Below are positions 23,491-33,763 of a stretch of DNA of 64,000 nucleotides, in pieces (position 1 is the first letter of the stretch; each line of letters opens with the position of its first letter). The notes under the pieces are model-generated. The model did not search any database, was not told where the DNA came from, and saw nothing but the letters and a program-made list of their open reading frames with translations. The stretch is from contig FJOG01000003.1 of assembly GCA_900073065.1 (NCBI GenBank), positions 460,369 to 524,368 of the forward strand, read 5' to 3'. A program made the translations under genes and the position numbers. This stretch comes from Phialocephala subalpina. Its lineage: Eukaryota; Ascomycota; Leotiomycetes; Helotiales; Mollisiaceae.

Positions 23491-24314
23491 CTTGCCATAC
23501 TGTTCAGAGATATCACAAAGGGGTGATTGTTGCTCGATCAAGTCGAATCAGTGGCATCTTTGGTTTTGGGAGGGTGTGTCGACGCCCACTAAACTCAGAG
23601 CAAGTCCGTAGTAGCCAAATCGAAGAGTTGGATATGTTTCGCACACAATATTGCCTAGATCGACAGTGTATTGGAGTGTTGGGATGGGGAGGCGCAACAG
23701 GTGATGTTGATAGACAGGGTAAAGAGACTAGGCGAGGTCCTGAAGGGCAATCATTCTATGCCACCATCTCCTTGAGTCACCAATAGCGCTAGACCGAGAG
23801 CGGGCCATAGCCTTGATCAATGTGATCTTCATAAATATATATGCGCTATTATCGAACAACCAAATCACGTAGTATCTCGAGGGTGATTCAATTCCTGATC
23901 AACTCGAGCTCAACGGACTCATAAGCAAACATAAGATAGCCAAGTCAATACTAGCAAAACTACTGGGCATAGATGAAGGGAGGAGAGATGGGCTACTTGT
24001 CAGAGAGATTGATATCATGTTTACTTTGAACGCACATATCTCTAGACAAACCAGGTCTCCACCACGAAAAGACGACGCATGGTGACGAAGAAATTCTGCT
24101 GAAATACAATCCTCAAGCCCCAAAGCGCACAATCTAGATGCCTTTGCTTATCCGAGAGGAGTCTATCCCTCTACCCCATAACTTCTAGCACTGTTCTGCA
24201 TGCTGGTTCCATATCCCATCCCACATTCTTCGTCCTCCAGTTCCCTCACGCGATGGTCGGCTTGTATCTGCTTCCTCAGTATTATTCGGTCAGCTCTCTC
24301 TAGATGCCCTTGCT
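23491..24314. other. Intergenic / decayed sequence
   Basis: The right part of the broken copy probably extends to about 23580 by nucleotide likeness. Otherwise no gene is supported. Confidence 0.35.
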
Positions 24315-24542
24315 CTAGGCTCGGGCAGCTACCTTTCGAGCCTTCTGGCTCATCTTCTTCTTCACTGTGTATTCGAGACTACCAACCTCATGGGAATCCA
24401 TCTCCTTGACCTGAGTGACGACCTCTTCCTTCTTCTCGACAGTTGTCTCGACCTTTGCGCTTGGTGCGATGGTTGGAGCACGTCCCGCTGCAATCTTGGT
24501 CCAGTTGTGGGAACCGGAGGTAGAATTTTGTCTGATAGGCAT
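24315..24542 (-). CDS. Short relative of the Cys/His-rich family, C-terminal motif only
   Basis: A 75-codon ORF begins with ATG (MPIRQNSTSGSHNWTKIA) and ends YTVKKKMSQKARKVAARA. The end matches FTIRKKMPQKERE and FIMKKNMAQKEGK of the two copies to its left. It has no cysteines. The middle is Glu/Lys/Val-rich. It may be a small gene sharing this tail, or the remains of a third copy. The coding status rests on the tail similarity and an intact frame. Confidence 0.4.
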   Translation of the reverse strand: MPIRQNSTSGSHNWTKIAAGRAPTIAPSAKVETTVEKKEEVVTQVKEMDSHEVGSLEYTVKKKMSQKARKVAARA

Positions 24543-25456
24543 TGCGGCTTGTAGTTGTTGATTTTTTTTGCTTTGATTTGCGGTGCTATGCCTTGAGGAT
24601 TCAAATAGTCGTCGCGATTTGCGCGTTGTTGAAGAGTAGGAAAGATCAAGCAGTCGATCCTTGAAGGTAGTGCGGGTGATCGGAGATGTTAAAGACTTGA
24701 GATAGACTTGTGATGTGGTCGAGTCGATGTTGCGTGCAATACCTCGGACGTGAAGGTAAAAGAAAAGAAGAGGCTGAAAGGCGAAAGAGAGCAGGTATGA
24801 ATAAGATATAATGGACGAGTGGTTGATCTGGGGAGTGCCAAACGACTTGGTGCTAGTACGCTTTTGAGGGGATTAAATCTCATTGGTCGAATGTCAAGGA
24901 CTGCAACCTTGTTTACTCCCACACCTGGGGTGACCGTGCACCTCAATATAGACTTGATTATATAAATATAGCCTGAGTCTGGAACACGATGTCCGAAGAA
25001 GACTGCTTGAACTTTATACGCCAGGAATCTGAGCCACGGATGAAGATTGCAAGCCAACAATTGGCCTTGCCTTTCCATGGAGCATTCGCTCCCTATGAAT
25101 CGTCTCGTGTGCGCAACAAGAACAAAATGGCCCACTGTTTGACCTGGCAAGGTCCACTTTGAGACGAGGACATGTTCAAAAAGCTTGACAACGACAAACC
25201 CCCTAAAACGCAACTTATGAGCACATATGGTTTGTTTCAGGCGAAGGTCACTCGACCATGGCAATGTTCGTCACTCAAAGCGTCACTAAAAGCGCCGCTC
25301 CTAATCACTTTCCGCTCTGGGAGGATAATGCACAGTTTCCGACATTTCATTCCCTGTCCCCGTCTGGAAACATCATCGACACCGACGAAGGCAACCCTAG
25401 AATACATCGCAAAGGCCCCGCCATCGTCCGCCATTGTTCATCCCCTCCCACATCAC
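24543..25456. other. Intergenic region without a supported gene
   Basis: A 191-codon minus ORF and overlapping plus ORFs occur but look like chance frames. Nothing is recognised. Confidence 0.4.
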
Positions 25457-25902
25457 TCATAGCGGCAAGCTCATATCCAGATCTCTCTTCCTCTTCTCAT
25501 CCATCTCCCCCTGCTCCGCCCTGTCAACCTCCACTCCCACCTTGAAAACCTTCCATACCCCGAACAGACATAGGAGGGCCAATACACCTATCTCGGGGTC
25601 TGCTGTTAGCTCATGACTTTCAAAGCGCACAGTCGCAGAGCGGAGAAAGAGGGAGAGAACGTACATTGAGAAGGCCACCAATCTCCAGAAAAGTAACTAG
25701 CAAGCAAGGCCGAGGCAGTGATCAGGGCACAAAGGAGGAAAGACAGCAGCTTCGGTTCGATTCGTGCGATCTGGAAGGAGGATTTCCTCGACGGTGCGAT
25801 CTCTTCTCGGATGGCGTGATGCTCTTGTTCGACGATCGAGGGACGGGAATCGAGTTTAGACTTGCGATTTCGGTACATGTTGGGCGATGTTTGGGGCTTC
25901 AT
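25457..25902 (-). CDS. Small two-TM membrane protein of unknown function
   Basis: Model: complement(25457..25599, 25665..25902), 126 aa; the 65-nt intron joins phases. The N terminus is basic and polar (MKPQTSPNMYRNRKSK). A first membrane helix is LLSFLLCALITASALLASYF, followed by a short loop SGDWWPSQY. A second helix is IGVLALLCLFGVWKVF, and the tail is charged (DEKRKRDLDM). The hairpin layout suggests an ER or other organelle membrane; the function is not recognised. The frame is open upstream to an ATG at 26013, so the start could be 37 residues earlier. Confidence 0.6.
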
Positions 25903-26263
25903 TCGAATGTTTGCGAGAATGGAGAGGTGCCGGCACCAGATATACTGTGAGGTTGTCTGTTGGACGCGTGATTGAATTCGGGGATGTGAATGTCCTGCAG
26001 CAAACGCAGACATAATTTACGAGTGAATCACCGAGGCGGAAACGCTGCAACAATAAGAAGCCAATGGGTTATCCGAGAGCTTCAAAGCGAGTTTTAGACG
26101 CCAAAGTCTAGCGAAGTGTTTGTAGTTTGGTGAGACGTTGGTTCGTGGACGCCTTCGATAAATGTCTAGGTTTGAACAAAGCATTCTGATCCTAAGCAAG
26201 TGCTTCAAGGACTGGGATATTGGCGTTTCAAGGATCCCCAAACATTGAACCGACAAAGACCTG

Positions 26264-26905
26264 TCATGCCTCAACCTGAGTAAGACGCTGAGTCCCATAT
26301 GGCTTCCAAGCTCTTCCCATCGCCTTGATCCAGATTTCCACTAGTGGCCCTCCAACACCAAATATAGGGTCCGAGTCCGGAACAGGGACATCCATCGCAT
26401 TTTCAGCTTTCTCTTTTGTTTCTTCCTCGCCCGCTTTGCAGAAGTTGTTGTCCCAGGGAGGACTGCCCTGTGATTCACATTAAACTTCGTTCATTACAAG
26501 CCGAAGGCCGAGCCTTACCTTTGGATACAAGCCAACGTATTCGTAGTCGTCGCTACTTTCTAAGCTACAATGTGCCACTCCTGCTGGTAGAACAATAGCA
26601 TCTCCCTCTTTCAAGTCCACCAGCAGATCATTCTCAGTCCCAGGATCAAGCGGTCCTCGCCCTAGCAGCAACCGACTGTGACCCTTGAAGACCGCATAGC
26701 ATTCGTGTGTGACGCTGTGAAAGTGGTGTGCTGGATAGTGCTTGAACACTCCTCCCTTCAGCCAGTTGTTCGGCTCGATGAGCCCACAGGTCGCTTCGGG
26801 AGTGGGGTTGAGGGGTAGCGCTGATCGGTATACGAGGACTGGGAGAGGAGAGTTGGGGACATGAGATGTTGGTCTTGGTAGAAAGTACGTCTCTGGGGAA
26901 GACAT
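26264..26905 (-). CDS. Cupin-fold protein (YjlB-like)
   Basis: Model: complement(26264..26467, 26519..26905), 196 aa; the 51-nt intron is phase 0. The single cupin shows HYPAHHFHSVTHECYAVFKG (the motif 1 His/His/Glu set) and GDAIVLPAGVAHCS (motif 2). The spliced second exon supplies GSPPWDNNF, then DPIFGVGGPLVEIW, as in bacterial YjlB-like proteins, which supports the splice. Metal binding is likely from the histidines; the reaction is unknown for this family. No signal peptide. The start is the only ATG near the conserved N terminus. Confidence 0.82.
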
Positions 26906-27115
26906 AGCTGAAGGTACCGTTCTAGATGTGGTTCGTCGTCATCAACTACTATTAGTGGTTTGAGAGAGAGTAGCGTTGACAAGCTGACGTTGAAGGATGG
27001 CGGGGTAATTCTTTAGGGCGGCGGCCGATGTTGAACACCAAACAAATCTCTCTTCTTCTCCAACCACCTCCATGTCTCGATGTCTGATGTATCCCTCAAA
27101 GTCGAGAGGGCGAAA

Positions 27116-27631
27116 TTATTGACCAGCTCCATCTCCAGCCCCAACAACCAATGCGCCAACAGGTTCCGGCCTCGTCGAAAAGATAATCTTGTACTTGACA
27201 ATTTCCACGACCTCCAACTCAGCGACACCTTCCTCATCTCCCTCATCATTCATATCAACGTCCATATCGCCCGCAGACTCGTTCCTCCTCTTTCGAATGA
27301 CGGCAATAGCTTTCGGCAGCTTCTTGACTTCGCCAGTCAGTCGCTGATGTTTACCCACGTACATGTATACGCGCTTCATCCAGCCAGTACTACTTGTATT
27401 CTGCGGATCGTATTCTGGGAAGACGAGGCGTCCGATGGCCGTTTCTCGTGGAGTATCGCTACCAGCTCGGTCTGCAGATGGCATATCCTCCTCGTCGGGG
27501 GCTGGCAGATTGATGGTGCCTTGTAGTTCGAGGAGAGCAAGTCCGGACGGCGTTTGCAGAAGCTGCGGCAGTGGATTCGTCGTGCTTCTAAGAGGATTCG
27601 AAGCTTTTGGGTGTAATTGAACGTCCGGCAT
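27116..27631 (-). CDS. ctf8: Chromosome transmission fidelity protein 8 (Ctf8)
   Basis: Single exon, 171 aa from the ATG that begins MPDVQLHPKASNP; an in-frame ATG 36 codons upstream (27739) is an alternative. Ctf8 is the small subunit of the alternative clamp loader Ctf18-RFC, which loads PCNA and supports sister-chromatid cohesion. Family signatures in order: LLQTPSGLALLELQGTINLP, IGRLVFPEYDP, WMKRVYMYVGKHQRLTGEVK and VEIVKYKIIFSTRPEPV. An acidic insert (DMDVDMNDEGDEEG) lies before the last strand, which is common in filamentous fungi. Intact. Confidence 0.88.
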   Translation of the reverse strand: MPDVQLHPKASNPLRSTTNPLPQLLQTPSGLALLELQGTINLPAPDEEDMPSADRAGSDTPRETAIGRLVFPEYDPQNTSSTGWMKRVYMYVGKHQRLTGEVKKLPKAIAVIRKRRNESAGDMDVDMNDEGDEEGVAELEVVEIVKYKIIFSTRPEPVGALVVGAGDGAGQ

Positions 27632-28404
27632 GTTGTTTGGCGCCGTTGAAGACCTTTGAGCTCCTGGTATGTATTGTGAAGATTGAGAAGAAGCCGCGTC
27701 GACGCGCTGTCGGTGTCGGTTAACATTTATTAGCGTCATTCCAGCTGTTGTGACGTGCGCCCGGGAATTTTTACTAAACAGAATCACCACCCGCCTCTTC
27801 TTCTCTCTATCTTGTAAGAGAATGAATGATAAAAAGCGACAGAGGCTTTCTGCCCTTCTCGTTTTGTTTTCTTTCGCGCGATATTTGAATTGATATTAAT
27901 AGGAAACAGACTGGCTTGCGCTGGAGAGATCTGTATGTATATCCCCGCGCGCATATTTAGAAAAAGACGCATGCGATTTTGGGGCCTGTCCTTCTGAGCG
28001 GTGCGATGTTTTGCGTGCATTGTATATCTGCAACCATGATTATAGAACCTTCTCCTGAATGTGCAATACCCTTACTCGCAATTTTCAGTCCAAATTAACG
28101 CTGCGATTACACGAGCACCACTTGGAGGTCAATTCCTGCCACATTAAATTATCATGATCTATTTGAGGGAAACACTGCCTTTGAAAGTAGGTTTCCGCGT
28201 TCGATTTGGAGCATTCGTTAACTTGTCTTTTCCGCGAATGAATGAAGACCTGTTTTTGACTAAGTAGAAAGTATTCCCATCCACTCCAACGAGAGGTTAT
28301 GAAGACCCAATTTTAAAGCTTCTCCCACCCAATTCTTCCAAGCATTCTGCGGTAAAACTCCAATCCAATCCAGCCAGTCACAAATCCAATTTTCAAACGT
28401 CCAA
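27632..28404. other. Intergenic region
   Basis: Upstream region of ctf8 and downstream region of the next gene. ORF 27784-28020 is not supported. Confidence 0.4.
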
Positions 28405-30190
28405 CTACAGAAGTCTTCGCTTAACTGGAGGAGTTCCTTCACTGATAGCAACCCGCGCCTTGATGGTAAAAGGTAGCTGTCCTTTCACGCTTCCTTCTTC
28501 AAAAAATCGAATGCCACGAGCTAGCACCCATGTGACTGTCCATTTCGATAGGTCCTCAGAAGAATGATGTATTTCATTCCCATTTTTGTCATAAGGTTCT
28601 GCGGACTTTTTGTCGAAAGATTCTCCAATAGTTGGTTCAATCAATTCCAATCTCCCACCCAATGATTGCAAGTACGGCCACAATAAAATTGTATGTTTGA
28701 TGATGTCCGACTTGTTATAGGAGTATTGGATGACTGGTCCAAATGTTTTTGTCAGAGGCTCGAGAAAGTTTTCCAGTTTGTGCATGAACATTTGCTCCGT
28801 CGAGAGTATAGCTGCTTGGAAATCAGGTTTGTCCCAAGCCCTGAGTTGAACTTCTCGCAGAAATTGATGCCCATTCCCTTCCCATCCTGCATATTGTTAG
28901 AGAATTCATCTGGAAACCGACAGGTCGACTTACTACCTTCTCCTGCAGACCAGATTGCTGACATCGAAGCTCGCAGGGCTTTCATATTTGGCAAAGCGTA
29001 CAGCGTTATTGCATTGCTGATAATGTCAAATGCAAACCAAGCTATTAAGCCACGGTGTACCGGAGAGAATTTGATACTTTCCACACCCGGATTAATGCTG
29101 AGGGTTCTACCAGCCGGCGTCTTGAGCATCGTTCGTAGCGCCGTAGTGATGGGTGCATGGCGAAGAGCTTGTTTTTGTCCAAAATCGTCCAGTTCGAACC
29201 ACGGTTTGCCATTGGCATTACCTTTCCCGGTATCAACAAATTCCCATGTCGCCAAAGGGTCTTTGGAAGAGAGGATTTCCGTCTCCATTGAAGCGGGTGA
29301 TGTTTGAACGAACCTCTAGGTCGTAATTTTCGACCGAGCGATGGATTTTGCGAATCAAGTCTTCCACCGTGTCCTTGTCGTATCCTTGGTATCTACTTTT
29401 CTCAATGAGTTTAAATAATGTTTGGCTCGGTTCATCCTTGGAGGCCCTCATTGTGTAGTCGCTTGTATGTTCAAGACTTGCAATGCTGCCCAAGAAACGC
29501 GCTTTTGCTTGTGCTATCTTGGTCTTATAGCCTTGCCCTGGCTGACCAAGGCAAGCAGAGCGGATGAAAAGCGATTCTACGAGCTCGTCTGGCGACATGA
29601 ACACAAGGTGCAGGGGGGCTTTCGATAGCATCAAACAAGAAACATGATGCCATCCCCCGCAACCGGCAATCTCGCATTTGATCCACTTTGTGTCCGACTT
29701 CCGATTGGCTCTCAAAGGTTTATTTCTCCCACAGCCTTGACATATTTCTAGTGGTGTGTTTGCTTCTCGTACACTCGATGGTTCCGAAAGGCCGCTCGAA
29801 ATGGATTGTACCTGGACGTCTGATACTCGACTCGGTTGGAGATTGTGGATAGCTAGTTCGTCGTCATCGGCTTTGTTTGAGAGAGTAATCGAAGAGGTTT
29901 CTCGAGCAACCCTAAAGTGAAGTGTTAGAACCCGAGCACTCTTTACATTTGTTCGAAATAAGTGTTTGCCACTTTGTGGCACTCTTGGAGATGCCGTCAT
30001 CGTTGTTCCGCTTTTTGACCTTCACGATGCCTACATCGCATTCGAGGAGGTCGGCGTCATCGCAACCAACGCAGAGCGTGGGCGTTAGGTTAACGCACTT
30101 ACGATAGAGGTCATGGCAACGAGTGCACGCTGTATCATGAGGCCTCTTCTGACGCTTGGGCTTTGGTGCTTCTTCTATGCTGAGAAGAGT
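28405..30190 (-). CDS. Unrecognised protein with Zn2Cys6-like and PHD-like cysteine clusters
   Basis: Multi-exon; only part of the model is firm. N-terminal block (about 30170-30000): RPHDTACTRCHDLYRKC, then CVGCDDADLLEC, spaced CX2CX6CX7CX2CX7C, close to Zn2Cys6. Next (about 29910-29300): ICQGCGRNKP, then KWIKCEIAGCGGWHHVSC, a PHD-like C4HC arrangement. Third block 29288-28934, joined by a firm 47-nt phase-1 intron (28887-28933) to 28886-28405, which ends VKRRLL. Joins between the first three blocks are uncertain; a 61-nt intron with weak donor GTGGCA near 29970 would fit the first. The pairing suggests a nuclear DNA- or chromatin-binding protein, which is inference. The true start may lie in a further upstream exon. 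Confidence 0.5.
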
Positions 30191-30268
30191 GCGACGCGCT
30201 ACGATTACTCGTGTCGCGCAAGGCTTGCACTGTCCTAGGACCGAGAAGTCAAATATTGACAGGCACAC

Positions 30269-31410
30269 GAAGTAGAGTCAGGCAAGGAATAAGTAACCAA
30301 CAATAGCGGGCCTGTTCTGTTGTTGCTTTGGCAGGATGGAACACGGTTGAAAATAAGGCGCCTCTGGCAAGAGTATAACGCCAGTATATTATTCCGTCAC
30401 AACTCCACAGATTCCATCTATCTGGCAGCCTTGCGGAGTACTCGCCCTCCTCGAGTTGGGAGTCATTAAATCCTTGAGTTAGACAGCGATGCTATAGAGA
30501 AGGCGAATGGGGACTGAAGTACGGCCCTTTGGAGTATAGATATCGTGCTTGGTCTAGCTACACAAATCATTCTATTCCAATACTTCTCCCAGATTCACAG
30601 CAGTATTGGGAACTTAATCACCTCGTTGTGTTCCCTATATCAATCCATCGACGGTACTTCCCTCGCTTTCAACGCTTTTAGCTTTGGAAAACGGTATAAC
30701 ACCCGCCTGTTTACTTGCAAAAAGAATCTGCAATCCGTACACTCGACATTGACTCTACGTTTCGTCTGAAGGTAGCGTAGCTAGCGGTCAACTCGTCTAT
30801 TACTGTCACCTTTCAAACTGATCGTCAGATCAGATGTCTGACTTCAACATGACAATTCTTTCTCCGTTGACATGACAGAAAGCTGCTGCCCTGAACCTTG
30901 CATGTCGTAAATTTTGAGTTAGAGGACCACGGGGAGAGTCTTCTGGAAATCTCAAACGTGACACATCCTTACAGTGGTCGCAGGCGTAATTAGCTTCGTT
31001 GTCGGCTTGAGCGGGTCGGATGGGAAGCTTTTATACTGGGAATTTGGGGACAGGCAGCACTTGTGAAGCGAAAGAGGTCAGTTTTTGGACTTTCGGCGAA
31101 GATCTTGCCTGAGTTAGGATTTGGAATGTTCAACCACCCACGTTGCAGATTCTTGTAGTTCATCGACGAGTTACTTTCTTTCGAAGTATAATTGTGTCTC
31201 TAGTTCATGTAAAGTACTAGTACTCAATAATTTTAATCGTCGTGTACCTCCAATCTTTTGATGAGGGTAAGTTCGGGTTGCCGTGAGAGCAGCTGGCTAA
31301 CCCCTTTCCATCTCCACTGTTCATTTCCTTATCTTCTTCCAAACCCAAGATCTCGATTCCAAGTCTATCCTCTTCTTTTGAACCACCGCAGGTTCGAGAT
31401 ACCGTAATTC
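30269..31410. other. Intergenic region without a supported gene
   Basis: One 74-codon + ORF only. This is the 3' flank of the HET gene and the 5' flank of the preceding gene. Confidence 0.4.
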
Positions 31411-33763
31411 TTAAACAATCGTAATTGTTTTCTTATGTCCCAAAAATTTGAATTTCTTGCCTTCCGAGTGTTTCCCGCGAACCTGACTGAAGATGTCTTC
31501 TAAAAAGACCTCACCCACTCCAATGCGCTTGTAATCTCCCGTGTTTTCAACTCTTTGTAGAACAAGGAAGATGTGATTCCTTTTCTCTCTATTTTTTGAT
31601 GGGTAGGGCACATAGGAGCAGACTTGAACACAAATCTCGCGTGGAAGAGCTCGGTCTGACGTCTTCGATTCCCATTCTTGCTCACCAGTTGTCAAGGAAA
31701 TCCACTTTCGGTCGATTTCCTGGGGTCCAGTGGTCAGTGGAGCACACTTGGAATGTCCATCATTATCACGAAAGAGACCCAGGCGCTTGAATCTTTGGAA
31801 GTTCCAAGTCTTCGGCCACGCTGCTTTCCATCTTTTCCTTCTCTGCTTAACGTCCAAAGACACCCAACCGTTGACATCGCCTGGAACTACCGCGGACCAC
31901 AGTGGTTGTATTTCCCGGCCCATGCCCTCTACCAAGTCACCAAGCTCTGAGTTTTGCTTTATACAAACATGCGCATCATCAGTAGAGCGATCCACTAGCT
32001 TATTGTCATCCCACTCGATGACGGAGCCTCGGATAGCCAACACACAAGGCCCATCAACCCATGCAGTCTTCTCGTCCAAATATGAAGACGAAAAACCATC
32101 AACAAAAAGGCCGTTGTTCTGGGCGAACTCGTCCAGCTGCAGAAACCTCACAGTAGTATTGAGTGACGCCCACGACCACGAGGGTGCCCGCCATTCGAGT
32201 CGAGTGGCCGAGTCACTTGTCGAGATCCATAAGAGCTGCTCCCAAAGGTTCATGCTCCAGAGACCCGAGAGGAAGTATTGATCAACTCGGGATGAGTGGA
32301 GGATCTTGGCCAGACCCGAGATTGCAGGGAGTTTGTCCTTGTCATTTGTCAGCTCACACTCCGAGTAGCTCTGAACAAGAGTAGCCCAGAGTTGGAGGAA
32401 CTGGCGTGGGCTGGCTTCCTCCTGGCCCAGAAGTAGCCGTTTTAGCTTCCTCTGCGGTATTTCCTCATCCACAGAGCCTCTTAAGTCGCCCATCACTTCC
32501 ATCATAACGTTTCTCGGGGCAAAATGGACCACCCGGGTCGCAAGCAAACGCTCTTGAAAAACCCACCCTCGCTTGCTCAAAGGACTTTCGTCGATGGTTT
32601 TCTTGGCAGCTGTCACGGGCTTCACGAGAATCTCTAGCTCAGTGGCATCCGGTCCGGTAGACTTAATGAGAATCCTCTCCTGTTCGGAAAAGGCCTCCTC
32701 TAGGAATCCCTCGCTATCTCCTTTGGCAAAATGAGGCATGATGACACAGTCAGCATCCTTGTATATCCGACCCATACGACTTGCTTCGGCTCTCCAATCT
32801 TCTTCATCTTTCTGGATGATGCAAAGGGCATCGATCCAAAGATAGCGCACGCCCATCTGCCGGCAAAACTTCGCTGCATCCTTGAATAATAGCGGGAGGT
32901 TTGCGAAGGGTATGTTCTCCAGGTATTCCCGATATGTCTCCTTGGTAAGTTGTATATGGGGCTGGCTACTCCACCTATGGCTCAATGCAACATATTTCTC
33001 ATTTATGTGAGAAGTGTCGTCGAGCAGACGGATATTGGCTGTCAGAGACTCGTCTTCGCCATTTCCGAGATCCAGTACTCGCTTCGGAAGACAGGTGGGT
33101 GTTCTCCCTTTGATATTATCCTGAAACCACGTCTTCACATCTAGAAATGTAGTGTCACTTTGTAAATTATTGGCCCAGTGGTCGGGTGTGCCTTTACTGG
33201 GTGTTAGTGAAAAGTACTGATCGTCTAAATTCATATGAAAATGACCGGCGCCTTAACCATCAAAAGAAGCTGAAATAACTCAACTAATAGAGATACAGGT
33301 AGTGACCCGTCGATATCTATCTAAAAAAGAATATTTTCTGGGGTGCATTTGGCTTACCAAGCGTGGGCAAACGTTTTATTGTATATCGACAACACATCTT
33401 TCCAAGCTCGACAACGAGCATCTCGCGGAAGCGCTTATTCTGCAACGTCATTCTCACCATTTCCCTCCTATACACTGTTTCCGGGTAGCTAAGTCCCCAG
33501 TCGTAATAGTGGTTCTTTGTCGTTACAGTTGTATACAGTGAGCAGATTTCGGCGTCTACACTGGCGGCCTCGTTTGAACCGCAATTTCGTTGTAAAAAAG
33601 CCCGTCGGAGCCCAGTGCGCACCAAAGCACACAAAGGGCAAGAACCACCACTCTTGGAGATTTCATTGTATGACGCTAAGTCTGGGAATGTGTATTTGCG
33701 ATGGTGTGGGTAAAAGATGTCTCGAGTTTTGTAGTCGCAGGTTACGCAGAGTTTGTTGTCCAT
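31411..33763 (-). CDS. HET-domain (heterokaryon incompatibility) protein
   Basis: Model: complement(31411..33251, 33358..33763), 748 aa; the 106-nt intron has donor GTAAGC and acceptor AAG in matching phase. The N terminus carries a CxxC (LCVTCDY) and a CPLC pair, common ahead of fungal HET domains. The HET domain starts at about residue 222 with YVALSHRW, then LPLLFKDAAKFCRQMGVRYL, WIDALCIIQKDEEDW and MGRIYKDADCVI. A typical GWVFQERLLATRVVHF follows. HET domains trigger cell death when different strains fuse, usually together with STAND partners. This gene flanks an AT-rich desert, where such loci often sit. Intact frame. Confidence 0.9.

Noticed and set aside
24689..25264. 191-codon minus ORF
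   Set aside because: Contains mixed hydrophobic and Ser-rich segments without a family pattern; probably chance.
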